From Vreelandella neptunia (GTDB lineage Bacteria > Pseudomonadota > Gammaproteobacteria > Pseudomonadales > Halomonadaceae): a DNA stretch of 64,000 nucleotides. Location: contig NZ_JHQL01000002.1 of the NCBI RefSeq assembly GCF_000712975.1, positions 372,001 to 436,000 of the forward strand, written 5' to 3'. A program made the position numbers and the translations under genes. Below are positions 35,326-44,350 of this stretch, piece by piece. Within the stretch, counting starts at the first letter, position 1, and every line of letters begins with the position of its first letter. The notes beneath the pieces were generated by a model. The model saw nothing but the letters and a program-made list of their open reading frames with translations. It ran no database searches and was not told the DNA's origin.

Positions 35326-35961
35326 TCACCCTTTACGTTCAATATCGACATCGCTGGCCTGGGTAAAATCGTCCAACGCCATCATATGGCCAAGCTTGCC
35401 AGCTTTTGTCGAAAGGTAATGTTCATTATGAGGGTTTAGGCCAGTGGTGATCGGCAGGCGCTCAACCACATTCACGCCGTCGCGGGTTAAGGCATCTACC
35501 TTACGCGGGTTATTGGTCATTAGCTTTAATGCCGTGATACCTAAGTGGTTGAGCATCGGCACACACAGGTCATAGCGTCGCATGTCAGCCCCGAAACCAA
35601 GTTGCTCGTTGGCCTCGACCGTATCGGCACCTTGGTCTTGCAGGTGATAAGCGCGAATTTTATTTAGCAGCCCGATACCTCGCCCTTCCTGACGCAGGTA
35701 AAACAGCACGCCACGCCCCTCTTCGGCAATACGCTTAAGTGCTTCTTGCAACTGATAACCACAGTCGCAGCGCATCGAGAACAGCGCATCACCCGTTAAG
35801 CACTCGGAATGTACGCGCCCCAACACTGGCTCGCCGCCGCTCACATCGCCTAGTGTTAAGGCGATATGGTCTTTACCCGTGGCTTCGTCTTCGAAACCAT
35901 GCATGGTGAATGTGGCCCAAGGCGTGGGCAGCCGGGAAGCGGCAATGAAGCGAATGGTCAC
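35326..35961 (-). CDS. ribA: GTP cyclohydrolase II
   Basis: First committed enzyme of riboflavin synthesis, opening the GTP ring. It has 211 residues. The zinc-binding cysteines are in [21 protein letters not shown], followed by [37 protein letters not shown] and the catalytic [25 protein letters not shown] blocks. It stands alone, not fused to RibB. No FMN riboswitch is evident in the 234 bp upstream. Gene order on the minus strand is ribA then the PAQR gene 35 bp on. Confidence 0.96.
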   Translation of the reverse strand: MTIRFIAASRLPTPWATFTMHGFEDEATGKDHIALTLGDVSGGEPVLGRVHSECLTGDALFSMRCDCGYQLQEALKRIAEEGRGVLFYLRQEGRGIGLLNKIRAYHLQDQGADTVEANEQLGFGADMRRYDLCVPMLNHLGITALKLMTNNPRKVDALTRDGVNVVERLPITTGLNPHNEHYLSTKAGKLGHMMALDDFTQASDVDIERKG

Positions 35962-36105
35962 AGGTTACCTCGTTGATTAACCAAACCAGCTAACCACACC
36001 GGTGTTGGCAAAATAAGAAAACAGTCTACCAGGAAGCAGCGACGGCCTCACGGTATCAACAGGGTGCGTCGATTTTTCTTAGCGGGAGAGCCGCTATGCG
36101 CCCTC

Positions 36106-36152
36106 TCTTTAAGTACTAGTCTTTAAGTACTAGTCCTATCTTCAAGTACAAT
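36106..36152. repeat. 14-bp tandem duplication upstream of hemE
   Basis: TCTTTAAGTACTAG is repeated exactly at 36106-36119 and 36120-36133. A degenerate third copy TCTTCAAGTACA starts at 36139. Each copy contains the palindrome AGTACT. The array lies 44-90 bp before the hemE start, where a promoter or regulator site would be expected. The rest of the 234 bp ribA-hemE gap shows nothing I can assign. Confidence 0.8.
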
Positions 36153-36195
36153 GACTCCCTTACAATGCGGGCAAATTTCTCAAGAGCAAGTATTT

Positions 36196-37308
36196 ATGAC
36201 CACCACACCATTGCAAAATGATCGTTTTCTTCGCGCATTAGCCCGTCAGCCCGTTGACCGCACACCGGTATGGATGATGCGCCAAGCGGGTCGTTACCTG
36301 CCAGAGTATCGCGCTAGCCGTGCCGATGCTGGCAGTTTTATGGATCTGTGCCGTAATCATGACCTGGCTTGTGAAGTTACCCTGCAGCCGCTGGAGCGCT
36401 ACCCGCTCGACGCCGCGATTCTCTTTTCGGATATTCTAACGATCCCTGACGCTATGGGCTTGGGGCTCTACTTCGAAACCGGTGAAGGCCCTAAATTCAG
36501 AAAAACCGTGCGCACCCCAGAAGAGGTAGCGTCGTTAACCGTTCCCAACGCCGAGCGCGACTTGGATTACGTGATGCGTGCAGTATCAACTATCCGCCGC
36601 GAGCTGAACGGCCGCATGCCACTGATTGGTTTTTCGGGCAGTCCCTGGACGCTTGCCACTTATATGGTAGAAGGCGGTTCCAGCAAAGATTTCCGCCATC
36701 TAAAAACCATGCTTTACGACACGCCAGACACCATGCACCAACTGTTGGACACTCTGGCTCAGTCGGTCACTGACTACCTTAATGCGCAAATTCGCGCTGG
36801 CGCTCAAGCGGTACAGATTTTTGATACCTGGGGTGGCGCGCTCTCAACTCCCGCCTACCTAGAATTTTCGCTGCGCTACATGGAGCAAATTGTCTCTGGC
36901 CTGATCCGTGAACATGAGGGACGCCGCGTGCCGGTTATTCTGTTCACCAAAAATGGCGGCCAGTGGCTGGAGCATATTGCCTGCGCCGGTGCCGATGCGC
37001 TGGGTATTGATTGGTCTACAGAGCTTTCCGACGCTCGTGCGCGGGTGGGCCATAAAGTGGCATTGCAAGGCAACCTTGATCCGAATGTGCTGTTCGCCCG
37101 GCCTTCTGCTATTCGCGCAGAAGTAGCCCGCGTGCTGGAAAGCTACGGCCACGGCCCCGGCCACGTGTTTAACCTAGGCCATGGTATCAGCCAGTTTACT
37201 AACCCTGATCACGTCACCGCCTTTATGGAGGCGCTGCATGATTTAAGCCCGCAGTATCATCAAAGCATTCCGACCCAGACAGATAACACGCGCCCAGGAG
37301 CAAAGTAA
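36196..37308 (+). CDS. hemE: Uroporphyrinogen decarboxylase
   Basis: Heme-pathway enzyme that removes four carboxylates from uroporphyrinogen III. It is about 370 residues from the ATG at 36196. The N-terminal [29 protein letters not shown] contains the active-site arginines, [10 protein letters not shown] the catalytic aspartate, and [22 protein letters not shown] and [16 protein letters not shown] are conserved. The longer frame from 36151 adds an unlikely extension. Its TAA shares one base with the speE ATG, so the two are translationally coupled. Confidence 0.97.
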   Translation: MTTTPLQNDRFLRALARQPVDRTPVWMMRQAGRYLPEYRASRADAGSFMDLCRNHDLACEVTLQPLERYPLDAAILFSDILTIPDAMGLGLYFETGEGPKFRKTVRTPEEVASLTVPNAERDLDYVMRAVSTIRRELNGRMPLIGFSGSPWTLATYMVEGGSSKDFRHLKTMLYDTPDTMHQLLDTLAQSVTDYLNAQIRAGAQAVQIFDTWGGALSTPAYLEFSLRYMEQIVSGLIREHEGRRVPVILFTKNGGQWLEHIACAGADALGIDWSTELSDARARVGHKVALQGNLDPNVLFARPSAIRAEVARVLESYGHGPGHVFNLGHGISQFTNPDHVTAFMEALHDLSPQYHQSIPTQTDNTRPGAK

Positions 37309-38168
37309 TGAGCGATTTACGCGACGATCAGTGGTTTACCGAAGTCTTTGATAGCCACGGCAGCGCTTTCTCGCTGAAAGTCACTGAGAAGTTGTTAGAT
37401 GTTCAAAGCCCTTATCAGCATCTGGAAGTGTATACCACAGAGACCTACGGCAACCTGATGGTACTTGATGGCTGCGTGATGCTGACCGATCGCGATAACT
37501 TCCTCTATCACGAGATGATCGCCCACCCGGCACTGTTCACCCATCAAGACCCCAAGCGCGTGGTGATTATTGGCGGCGGCGACTGCGGCACGTTAAAAGA
37601 AGTGTTACGTCACCCTGGCGTTGAAAAAGTGACCCAAATCGATATCGATGAAGAAGTCACTAAAGCTGCCGAGCGCTTTTTCCCAGCGCTGGTAGAAGCT
37701 AACGGTGACCCGCGTGCCGAGCTGCTGTTTGCTGATGGGGTGAAGTGGGTAGACGACGCTGCCGATGAGAGCATCGACGTGCTGATTATCGACTCTACCG
37801 ACCCCGTCGGCCCCGCCGAAGGGCTGTTTAAAACTGACTTTCTAAAGCGCTGCCACCGTATTTTAAAAAATGGCGGTGTCATGGTGCAGCAGAGCGAATC
37901 GCCGCTTTACCATAGCGGCTCTATCATCCGTGAACTGCGTAACGATATGCGTGAAGCGGGCTTTGATAGCGTGGCAACGCTGCCCTTCCCACAGCCAGTG
38001 TATCCGTCTGGCTGGTGGAGCGTCACGCTGGCCGGTAAAGCTACCAGCGTTGAAAGCTTCCGCGAACAGGCTGCCGCTGAACACGAAATGCCGCTACAGT
38101 ACTACACAGGTGATGCTCACCGTGGTGCACTATCGCTACCGCCTTTTATGCGTAAAGCCTTCGCATAA
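37308..38168 (+). CDS. speE: Polyamine aminopropyltransferase (spermidine synthase)
   Basis: Transfers aminopropyl from decarboxylated S-adenosylmethionine to putrescine; 286 residues. Motifs are YQHLEVYTTETYGNLMVLDGCVMLTDRDNFLYHEMIAH, the nucleotide-binding VVIIGGGDCGTLKEVLRH, the catalytic LIIDSTDPVGPAEGLF and QQSESPLYH. The partner speD is not in the window. It is second in a hemE-speE unit closed by a strong terminator. Confidence 0.96.
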   Translation: MSDLRDDQWFTEVFDSHGSAFSLKVTEKLLDVQSPYQHLEVYTTETYGNLMVLDGCVMLTDRDNFLYHEMIAHPALFTHQDPKRVVIIGGGDCGTLKEVLRHPGVEKVTQIDIDEEVTKAAERFFPALVEANGDPRAELLFADGVKWVDDAADESIDVLIIDSTDPVGPAEGLFKTDFLKRCHRILKNGGVMVQQSESPLYHSGSIIRELRNDMREAGFDSVATLPFPQPVYPSGWWSVTLAGKATSVESFREQAAAEHEMPLQYYTGDAHRGALSLPPFMRKAFA

Positions 38169-38190
38169 CGCTGCGTCTGCGAATAGCCAA

Positions 38191-38218
38191 AAGGCCGAGC
38201 ATTGCTCGGCCTTTTTTT
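38191..38218 (+). terminator. Terminator of hemE-speE
   Basis: AAGGCCGAGC and GCTCGGCCTT form a ten-pair stem with a three-base loop followed by five further T. It lies 23 bp after the speE stop and separates it from the amino-acid transporter cluster. Confidence 0.94.
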
Positions 38219-38222
38219 ATGG

Positions 38223-38246
38223 GCTTACGTTTTTGAGCTTACGTTT
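38223..38246. repeat. 14-bp-period direct repeat upstream of the first aapJ-like gene
   Basis: GCTTACGTTT occurs at 38223-38232 and 38237-38246. The repeats lie 30-53 bp before the start of the first binding-protein gene, in a gap of only 57 bp after the terminator, so they overlap its likely promoter. No sigma-54 element is visible here, unlike at the second copy. Confidence 0.65.
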
Positions 38247-38275
38247 ACTTGCCCTTTCACGTTAAGGAATAACAA

Positions 38276-39286
38276 ATGAAAACCGTTCGTTGGTTGGGAG
38301 TAGGAATTGGTGCTTTAGTACCTGCGCTGGCTATGGCCAGCACGCTGGAAACTGTCCAAGAGCGCGATAGCGTGCGCTGTGGCGTTAACGCTGCCCAGCC
38401 AGGCTTTTCGTCATTAGATGACAATGACCAGTACCGAGGCCTGGATACCGATGTGTGCCGTGCCATTGCTGCTGCTGCGCTTGGCGACGCGTCAAAAGTA
38501 GATTTCGTGCCACTCGACTCAGTAGAGCGTTTCACCGCACTGCAGTCTGGCGAAGTCGATGTCCTATCACGCACCACTACCTGGACATCAAGCCGTGACA
38601 CGACGATGGGTATGAACTTTACCGGCGTGAGTTACTACGACGGCCAGGCCTTTATGGTCGCCAGCGATCTTGGCGTGCAAAGCGCTAAAGAACTCGATGG
38701 CGCGGCAGTTTGCACCCAGTCCGGCACCACTAGCGAACTCAATCTCTCTGACTACTTCCGCGTCAACGACATGACCTATGATACCGTCGTATTTGATGCA
38801 CCAGAGCAGTCGATTGCAGGCTTTGAAGCAGGCCGTTGCGATGTTTTAAGCTCTGATGCCTCCCAGCTTTATGCTCAGCGGATGCAGCTTGCTGACCCCG
38901 ACATGGCGGTAGTACTCCCTGAAATCATCTCGAAAGAACCACTCGGCCCAGCCGTCCGTCAAAATGACGACCAGTGGTTCAATCTTGTGAAGTGGTCACT
39001 GTTTGCCATGCTAAACGCGGAAGAGCTTGGCGTCACGCAAGCTAATGTGGATGAGCAGCTCACCTCGGAAAATCCTGATGTCATGCGCCTGCTTGGTCAA
39101 GATGGTGACTTTGGTGAATCAATGGGCGTCAACACCGATTGGGCCTACCAAATCATCAAGCAGGTGGGTAACTACGCTGATATCTATGACCGCAATGTCG
39201 GTGCCAACTCAGACTTCAAGATTGCCAGAGGCTTAAATGCTTTGTGGAAAGAGGGTGGGATTCAGTACGCACCGCCGATTCGTTAA
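38276..39286 (+). CDS. Amino-acid ABC transporter substrate-binding protein (AapJ-like), copy 1
   Basis: Periplasmic binding protein of 336 residues. The signal peptide ends near ALAMAS (about residue 22). The mature part has the AapJ pattern VRCGVNAAQPGFSSLDDNDQYRGLDTDVCRAIAAA, VERFTALQSGEVDVLSRTTTWTSSRDT and a C-terminus GGIQYAPPIR. It is closely similar over its whole length to the next gene, so the pair arose by tandem duplication. It has its own short upstream region after a terminator, suggesting separate control from copy 2. Confidence 0.93.
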   Translation: MKTVRWLGVGIGALVPALAMASTLETVQERDSVRCGVNAAQPGFSSLDDNDQYRGLDTDVCRAIAAAALGDASKVDFVPLDSVERFTALQSGEVDVLSRTTTWTSSRDTTMGMNFTGVSYYDGQAFMVASDLGVQSAKELDGAAVCTQSGTTSELNLSDYFRVNDMTYDTVVFDAPEQSIAGFEAGRCDVLSSDASQLYAQRMQLADPDMAVVLPEIISKEPLGPAVRQNDDQWFNLVKWSLFAMLNAEELGVTQANVDEQLTSENPDVMRLLGQDGDFGESMGVNTDWAYQIIKQVGNYADIYDRNVGANSDFKIARGLNALWKEGGIQYAPPIR

Positions 39287-39391
39287 GCCTGCGTGTCCTT
39301 CAAGCCTATGAATCTGCCGCACTGTATTCTTAGCATTGAGTTCTTAACAGTAAGCCACACGAATTCAAGTTAACTGCAGCCTTAGCGACTA

Positions 39392-39440
39392 CGCACCAAA
39401 ATGAAGCAATCGCTAGTCGCTAGGGTCTCTTTTTGCACCA
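39392..39440. promoter_or_regulatory. Candidate NtrC enhancer sites upstream of aapJ
   Basis: CGCACCAAAATGAAGCA (39392-39408) matches the NtrC palindrome TGCACCANNNTGGTGCA at 11 of 14 defined bases. A perfect half-site TGCACCA lies at 39434-39440. They are about 65-112 bp upstream of the sigma-54 -24 element, normal enhancer spacing. Confidence 0.55.
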
Positions 39441-39503
39441 ATACTTTCGTATACAGCGCGTATTTTGCGTTGAAAAGCGCTGAATTTGACGACATATCCT
39501 TTC

Positions 39504-39519
39504 TGGCACCTTCCTTGCT
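39504..39519 (+). promoter_or_regulatory. Sigma-54 promoter of aapJQMP
   Basis: TGGCACCTTCCTTGCT has exact TGGCAC and TTGCT elements with correct spacing; only the R position is off consensus. Transcription would start near 39531, about 50 bases before the second binding-protein gene. It is the strongest sigma-54 match in the window. Confidence 0.9.
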
Positions 39520-39579
39520 AGCTTTTAGTGTCATGCATCTGCATGCATAACGACATTAAAACGAGTAAGGGAAACGACC

Positions 39580-40605
39580 ATGATGAATAAGAAGCACTTG
39601 GTACTGCTGGCTTCCGCTGGCGCAATTACGTTAGCCGGTGTTGCAACCGCCCACGCTGATACACTGGAAGATACACTTGAGCGCGGCGCTGTACAGTGTG
39701 GCGTCAGCGACGGCCTGCCAGGTTTCTCCGCCCCAGACGATGAAGGTAATTGGCAAGGGCTTGACGTTGACGTATGCCGTGCCGTTGCAGCAGCCGTTCT
39801 TGGCGACGCAGATGCAGTTAACTATATTTCCCTAAACGCCGTAGAGCGCTTTACGGCTCTGCAGTCTGGCGAAGTCGATGTACTGTCACGCAACACCACC
39901 TGGACCACCACCCGTGACACCACGCTAGGCCTCAATTTCACTGGCGTTAACTTCTATGATGGCCAAGGCTTTATGGTCTCTAGCGACTTGGGTATTTCCA
40001 GCGCATCTGAACTAGACGGCGCCGCTATTTGTATCCAGTCCGGCACCACGACTGAGCTGAACCTAGCTGACTACTTCCGTGCTAACGGCATGGAGTTTGA
40101 CCCTATCGTCTTCGATACCTCTGAACAAACCGTTGGCGGCTTCCAGGCTGGCCGCTGTGACGTTCTGACCTCCGACACTTCCCAGCTGGCTGCCCTGCGT
40201 ATCCAGCTAGACGACCCGGCTGGCGCAGTGATTCTGCCAGACGTCATCTCCAAAGAGCCGCTAGGCCCAGTGGTACGCCAAGGTGACGATGTATGGTTCA
40301 ACATTGTGAAGTGGTCGCTATTCGCCATGATTAACGGCGAAGAATACGGCGTCACCAGCGAAAATGCTGAAGAAATGCTCAGCTCTGAAAATCCTGATGT
40401 TGCTCGCTTGCTTGGACAAGATGGTAACTACGGTGAAGGTATGGGCTTAGAAGCTGACTGGGCTTACAACATTCTGAGCCAAGTCGGTAACTATGGTGAA
40501 AGCTTTGAGCGCAATGTAGGTATGGGCTCTCCGCTTGAGATTGAACGTGGTGTTAACGCACTGTGGAACCAAGGTGGCTTCCAGTACGCACCGCCGATTC
40601 GCTAA
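39580..40605 (+). CDS. aapJ: General L-amino-acid ABC transporter substrate-binding protein AapJ, copy 2
   Basis: Periplasmic binding protein of 341 residues, signal peptide ending at ATAHA (about residue 26). It has AVQCGVSDGLPGFSAPDDEGNWQGLDVDVC, LNAVERFTALQSGEVDVLSRNTTWTTTRDT and WNQGGFQYAPPIR. AapJ proteins serve a transporter of broad amino-acid range. Two adjacent ATGs (39580, 39583) follow an AAGGGAA. It is the first gene of aapJQMP behind a sigma-54 promoter, and a long-range hairpin follows it. Confidence 0.95.
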   Translation: MMNKKHLVLLASAGAITLAGVATAHADTLEDTLERGAVQCGVSDGLPGFSAPDDEGNWQGLDVDVCRAVAAAVLGDADAVNYISLNAVERFTALQSGEVDVLSRNTTWTTTRDTTLGLNFTGVNFYDGQGFMVSSDLGISSASELDGAAICIQSGTTTELNLADYFRANGMEFDPIVFDTSEQTVGGFQAGRCDVLTSDTSQLAALRIQLDDPAGAVILPDVISKEPLGPVVRQGDDVWFNIVKWSLFAMINGEEYGVTSENAEEMLSSENPDVARLLGQDGNYGEGMGLEADWAYNILSQVGNYGESFERNVGMGSPLEIERGVNALWNQGGFQYAPPIR

Positions 40606-40622
40606 GCGTCTCGCTTGACCCC

Positions 40623-40689
40623 GGCCCGCCGCCCTTTTCAGATAGTTACTGCATTTCTCAGGTACCTATCCCCAGGGGCTAGGCGGGCC
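40623..40689. other. Long intercistronic stem between aapJ and aapQ
   Basis: GGCCCGCC (40623-40630) and GGCGGGCC (40682-40689) are exact complements closing a 51-base loop that itself contains the short palindromes GGTACC and CCCCAGGGG. No T-run follows. A role in protecting the upstream binding-protein mRNA is the likely reading. Confidence 0.5.
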
Positions 40690-40725
40690 ATTTGATTGAC
40701 CGTCCGTATCGCGGAGACGCCTTCC

Positions 40726-41916
40726 ATGTCCGTAAGTCCTAACACTCGCCCCGCTGGCCACAAGCCGCCGTTCTGGCGAGACCGTGCCAAACGTGCGCTT
40801 ATCTTCCAGCTACTTCTTGTCGCTGCTGTAGCAGCCTTTTTGCTTTACATTGTCGGTAATGTCCAAGACAACTTATCCGCACGTGGCATCACCACTGGGT
40901 TTGGTTTCTTAGGCAACACCGCAGGCTTTGGGATTGTACAGAGTCTGATCGACTACTCCTCTCAGAGCACTTATGGCCGCACTTTCCTAGTTGGCTTGCT
41001 GAATACACTGTTAGTCGGTGGACTAGGGGTACTAGCCGCTACGATCATCGGCTTTATTGTGGGTATTGCTCGCCTGTCACCTAACTGGCTGCTGGCGCGT
41101 TTAGCCACCGCCTATATCGAAACCTTCCGTAATATTCCGCTGCTACTGCAAATCTTCTTCTGGTACTTTGCCGTGCTACGCACGTTGCCGAGCGCCAGAG
41201 ATAGCATGGCATTCGGCGAAGCAATTTTTCTTAACGTGCGCGGGCTGTATTTACCCCAACCCTTGTTTGAATCTGGCTTTGGCTTAATTCCTCTGACCTT
41301 CCTCGTCGCCATCATTGCCAGTATTGCGCTGGTGGTATGGAATAAACGCCGCCATGAAGCCACAGGTAAACGTCTGCCGGCTTACTGGATCTCGTTTGTA
41401 CTTATTTTTGGTTTACCGCTGTTAGTACTCGTCGCTACCGGTGTGCCGGTGACCTGGGAAATGCCGGAACTACGCGGCTTTAATTTCCGGGGCGGTATTA
41501 CCGTTATTCCTGAGTTCCTCGCGCTTTGGCTGGCACTGTCGATTTATACCGCCTCATTTATTGCTGAAATTGTTCGCTCAGGTATTCAGGCAATCTCGCA
41601 CGGGCAAACGGAAGCTGCCCAGGCGCTCAGCCTGCCACGTAACCTAGTACTCCGTTTGGTGGTGATCCCGCAGGCGCTGCGCGTCATTATTCCGCCGTTG
41701 ACCAGCCAGTACCTGAACTTGATCAAGAACTCGTCGCTGGCCACCGCCATCGGTTATCCCGACCTTGTCTCGGTGTTTGCAGGCACCACGCTGAACCAGA
41801 CCGGCCAAGCTATTGAAGTCATTGCAATGACCATGGCGGTCTACCTAACCATCAGCCTGCTGGTGTCCATGTTTATGAACTGGTTCAACGCCCGAGTGGC
41901 ACTGGTTGAACGCTAG
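40726..41916 (+). CDS. aapQ: General L-amino-acid ABC transporter permease AapQ
   Basis: Inner-membrane permease of about 396 residues, the long form typical of AapQ. TM segments flank an inserted periplasmic region. Motifs include NTLLVGGLGVLAATIIGFIVGIARLS, TFRNIPLLLQIFFWYF and the coupling loop EAAQALSLPRNLVLRLVVIPQALRVIIPPLTSQYLNLIKNSSLA. I chose the ATG at 40726 with GGAGA before it over a TTG at 40696. Pairs with AapM, 21 bp downstream. Confidence 0.95.
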   Translation: MSVSPNTRPAGHKPPFWRDRAKRALIFQLLLVAAVAAFLLYIVGNVQDNLSARGITTGFGFLGNTAGFGIVQSLIDYSSQSTYGRTFLVGLLNTLLVGGLGVLAATIIGFIVGIARLSPNWLLARLATAYIETFRNIPLLLQIFFWYFAVLRTLPSARDSMAFGEAIFLNVRGLYLPQPLFESGFGLIPLTFLVAIIASIALVVWNKRRHEATGKRLPAYWISFVLIFGLPLLVLVATGVPVTWEMPELRGFNFRGGITVIPEFLALWLALSIYTASFIAEIVRSGIQAISHGQTEAAQALSLPRNLVLRLVVIPQALRVIIPPLTSQYLNLIKNSSLATAIGYPDLVSVFAGTTLNQTGQAIEVIAMTMAVYLTISLLVSMFMNWFNARVALVER

Positions 41917-41937
41917 GCCGACGGTGAGGATGTTTAC

Positions 41938-43038
41938 ATGATCCATAATCAAACAATCATTAAAGAGCGGCCAGCCCCCAGTAGCTCTGTAGGGGCGGTT
42001 GCCTGGCTACGTGCCAATCTGTTCAATGGCCCGATCAATACCCTCTTTACCCTAATCGGGCTTTACATACTGTATTTGCTGGTAGTTCCCACCGTTCAAT
42101 GGGCGTTTATCAATGCTGACTGGATAGGCACTACCCGGGATGACTGCTCTAGAGAAGGAGCGTGCTGGGTCTTCATTAACGCCCGCTTTACCCAGTTCAT
42201 TTATGGTTTGTATCCCCGTGAGGAAATTTGGCGCGCCAACATTGTCTTTGCGGGTTTCTTTACGCTAATAGCATGGCTTGCAATACCTCGCCTGCCTTTC
42301 AAGCGCTGGGTGGCGGTATTCGCTCTTGTCGGTTTCCCCATTGTTGCTTATGTGCTGCTACACGGCGGCTACTTTGACATGCCGCGCGTGCCTACGCATC
42401 GCTGGGGCGGCTTAATGCTGACCCTGCTGCTAGCGACGGTCGGCATGGTGGGCGCGCTGCCAATCGGTATTGTACTGGCGCTGGGACGACGCTCTAACAT
42501 GCCCATTGTCAAAAGCTTCTGCGTCGTATTTATCGAGTTCTGGCGCGGTGTGCCACTGATTACCGTACTGTTCATGGCCTCGGTAATGTTGCCGCTTTTC
42601 CTACCCTCTGATATGAGCGTCGACCGACTGGTACGGGCGCTGATTGGCTTAACACTGTTCCAAAGCGCTTACATGGCCGAGGTTATTCGTGGGGGGTTGC
42701 AGGCCATCCCAAAAGGCCAGGAAGAAGCGGCGGCTGCGCTAGGCATGACCTACTGGAAGCGGATGGGACTGATTGTGCTTCCTCAGGCGCTGAAAATGAT
42801 GATTCCCGGCATCGTGAATACCTTCATTTCGCTGTTTAAAGACACCACCCTGGTCATGATCATCGGGCTATTTGACCTATTGGGGATCGTGCAAGCGGCG
42901 CTGGCCGACTCACGCTGGCTTGGCTTCTCGCTGGAAGGCTATGTGTTTGCCGCCTTCATGTTCTGGATCTTCTGTTTCAGCATGTCGCGCTATAGCCAGT
43001 ATTTAGAACGCAAGCTGCACACCGGCCATAAGCGCTAA
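41938..43038 (+). CDS. aapM: General L-amino-acid ABC transporter permease AapM
   Basis: Second permease, 366 residues with about eight hydrophobic segments. It has the AapM-type insert DDCSREGACWVFINARFTQFIYGLYP and the coupling loop EEAAAALGMTYWKRMGLIVLPQALKMMIPGIVNTFISLFKDTTLV. FIEFWRGVPLITVLFM matches the partner motif in AapQ. GTGAGGA precedes the ATG. Followed 37 bp later by the ATPase gene. Confidence 0.95.
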   Translation: MIHNQTIIKERPAPSSSVGAVAWLRANLFNGPINTLFTLIGLYILYLLVVPTVQWAFINADWIGTTRDDCSREGACWVFINARFTQFIYGLYPREEIWRANIVFAGFFTLIAWLAIPRLPFKRWVAVFALVGFPIVAYVLLHGGYFDMPRVPTHRWGGLMLTLLLATVGMVGALPIGIVLALGRRSNMPIVKSFCVVFIEFWRGVPLITVLFMASVMLPLFLPSDMSVDRLVRALIGLTLFQSAYMAEVIRGGLQAIPKGQEEAAAALGMTYWKRMGLIVLPQALKMMIPGIVNTFISLFKDTTLVMIIGLFDLLGIVQAALADSRWLGFSLEGYVFAAFMFWIFCFSMSRYSQYLERKLHTGHKR

Positions 43039-43075
43039 CGCCGCTTTTATTAACGATTTTTAGCAGGATAAAGAC

Positions 43076-43852
43076 ATGACTCAAGCAGCCACCAACATCT
43101 CTGATACTCGTACTTCTGACCTGATGGTTGAAATGCGCGGCGTTAACAAATGGTACGGCGATTTCCACGTGCTGCGCGATATCGATCTGGAAGTAAAGCG
43201 CGGTGAGCGTATTGTTATTTGCGGGCCCTCAGGCTCGGGCAAATCTACGTTGATTCGCTGTATCAACCACCTAGAAGAGCATCAGCAAGGCGATATCGTG
43301 GTAGGCGGTGTACCGCTTACCCAAGACGTTAAGCGTATTGAGCAAATCCGCCGTAGCGTGGGCATGGTATTCCAGCACTTTAATCTCTTCCCCCACTTAA
43401 CGGTGCTGGAAAACTGCTGTATCGCACCCATGTGGGTGCAAAAAAAGCCGCGCCGCGAGGCAGAAGAAATGGCCATGCAGTACTTAGAGCGGGTACGTAT
43501 TGCCGAGCAGGCACTTAAGTACCCAGGTCAGCTTTCCGGCGGCCAGCAGCAGCGGGTAGCCATAGCCCGTTCGCTGTGCATGCACCCTGATGTCATGCTG
43601 TTCGATGAACCCACCTCGGCCCTTGACCCAGAAATGATCAAGGAAGTACTCGACGTTATGGTTGAACTGGCCAATGAAGGCATGACCATGCTGTGTGTGA
43701 CCCATGAAATGGGCTTTGCCAAAACCGTCGCTGACCGGGTGATTTTTATGGACCAAGGGCAAATCATCGAAGAAAACGCCCCCGAGCCGTTCTTCAATAA
43801 CCCGCAGTCAGAACGTACCCAGCTATTCTTAAGCCAGATTCTAGGGCACTAA
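43076..43852 (+). CDS. aapP: General L-amino-acid ABC transporter ATP-binding protein AapP
   Basis: ATPase subunit of 258 residues. Walker A is GPSGSGKST, the Q-loop [17 protein letters not shown], the signature [15 protein letters not shown] and Walker [15 protein letters not shown], followed by the H-loop in [32 protein letters not shown] is the usual sequence of polar amino-acid importers. Last gene of the aap unit, closed by a terminator 20 bp downstream. Confidence 0.96.
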   Translation: MTQAATNISDTRTSDLMVEMRGVNKWYGDFHVLRDIDLEVKRGERIVICGPSGSGKSTLIRCINHLEEHQQGDIVVGGVPLTQDVKRIEQIRRSVGMVFQHFNLFPHLTVLENCCIAPMWVQKKPRREAEEMAMQYLERVRIAEQALKYPGQLSGGQQQRVAIARSLCMHPDVMLFDEPTSALDPEMIKEVLDVMVELANEGMTMLCVTHEMGFAKTVADRVIFMDQGQIIEENAPEPFFNNPQSERTQLFLSQILGH

Positions 43853-43872
43853 GTAAAGCGACTGATAAGACG

Positions 43873-43898
43873 ATGGGCCTCAGCGTAGGCCCATTTTT
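43873..43898 (+). terminator. Terminator of the aap operon
   Basis: ATGGGCCT and AGGCCCAT form an eight-pair stem with a six-base loop followed by TTTT. It lies 20 bp after the aapP stop. Confidence 0.88.
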
Positions 43899-43954
43899 AT
43901 CTTTAGTTTATCGCTAGCGACGCCGACTCACCGGCACAAGAGAGACCATTCAAA

Positions 43955-44350
43955 ATGGAAAAGCTATTTATTGATCGTGCGCCACAGCCGATTGCCCCCT
44001 TTTCGCACGCTTGCCGAGTGGGCGATTTAGTATTTATTACCGGCCAAATGCCCACCGTACCTGAAACCAACGAAATGCTGCTGGGGACATTTACCGAACA
44101 AACCCACCGCGTGATGCAAAACCTAGCGATCGTGTTAGAAGAAGTGGGCAGCGACTTTAAATATGTCGTGCAGTCACGGGTCTTTATTACCAACATGGGC
44201 CATTTTGACGAGGTTAATCGCGTGTACGCCAGCTACTTCAAGCAACCTCTGCCAACCCGCACCTGTATTGGGGTGACAGGCCTTGCCGGTGGTGCCGATG
44301 TCGAAGTAGATATGATTGCTTGGATTCCTCCCGCGCCAAAAACCGACTAA
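43955..44350 (+). CDS. RidA family (YjgF/UK114) protein
   Basis: A 131-residue trimeric RidA-family protein; RidA itself deaminates reactive enamine/imine intermediates made by PLP enzymes. It has QPIAPFSHACRVGDLVFITGQMP near the N-terminus. The arginine of the usual active site aligns with QPLPTRTCIGVTGLAGGADVEVDMIAWIP near residue 107. It stands just after the aap terminator with a weak ribosome-binding site. It overlaps the convergent phosphatase gene by four bases. Subfamily not certain. Confidence 0.92.
   Translation: MEKLFIDRAPQPIAPFSHACRVGDLVFITGQMPTVPETNEMLLGTFTEQTHRVMQNLAIVLEEVGSDFKYVVQSRVFITNMGHFDEVNRVYASYFKQPLPTRTCIGVTGLAGGADVEVDMIAWIPPAPKTD

Noticed and set aside
35962-36195. FMN riboswitch for ribA in the ribA-hemE gap
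   Set aside because: No conserved RFN element stems are visible on the ribA strand.
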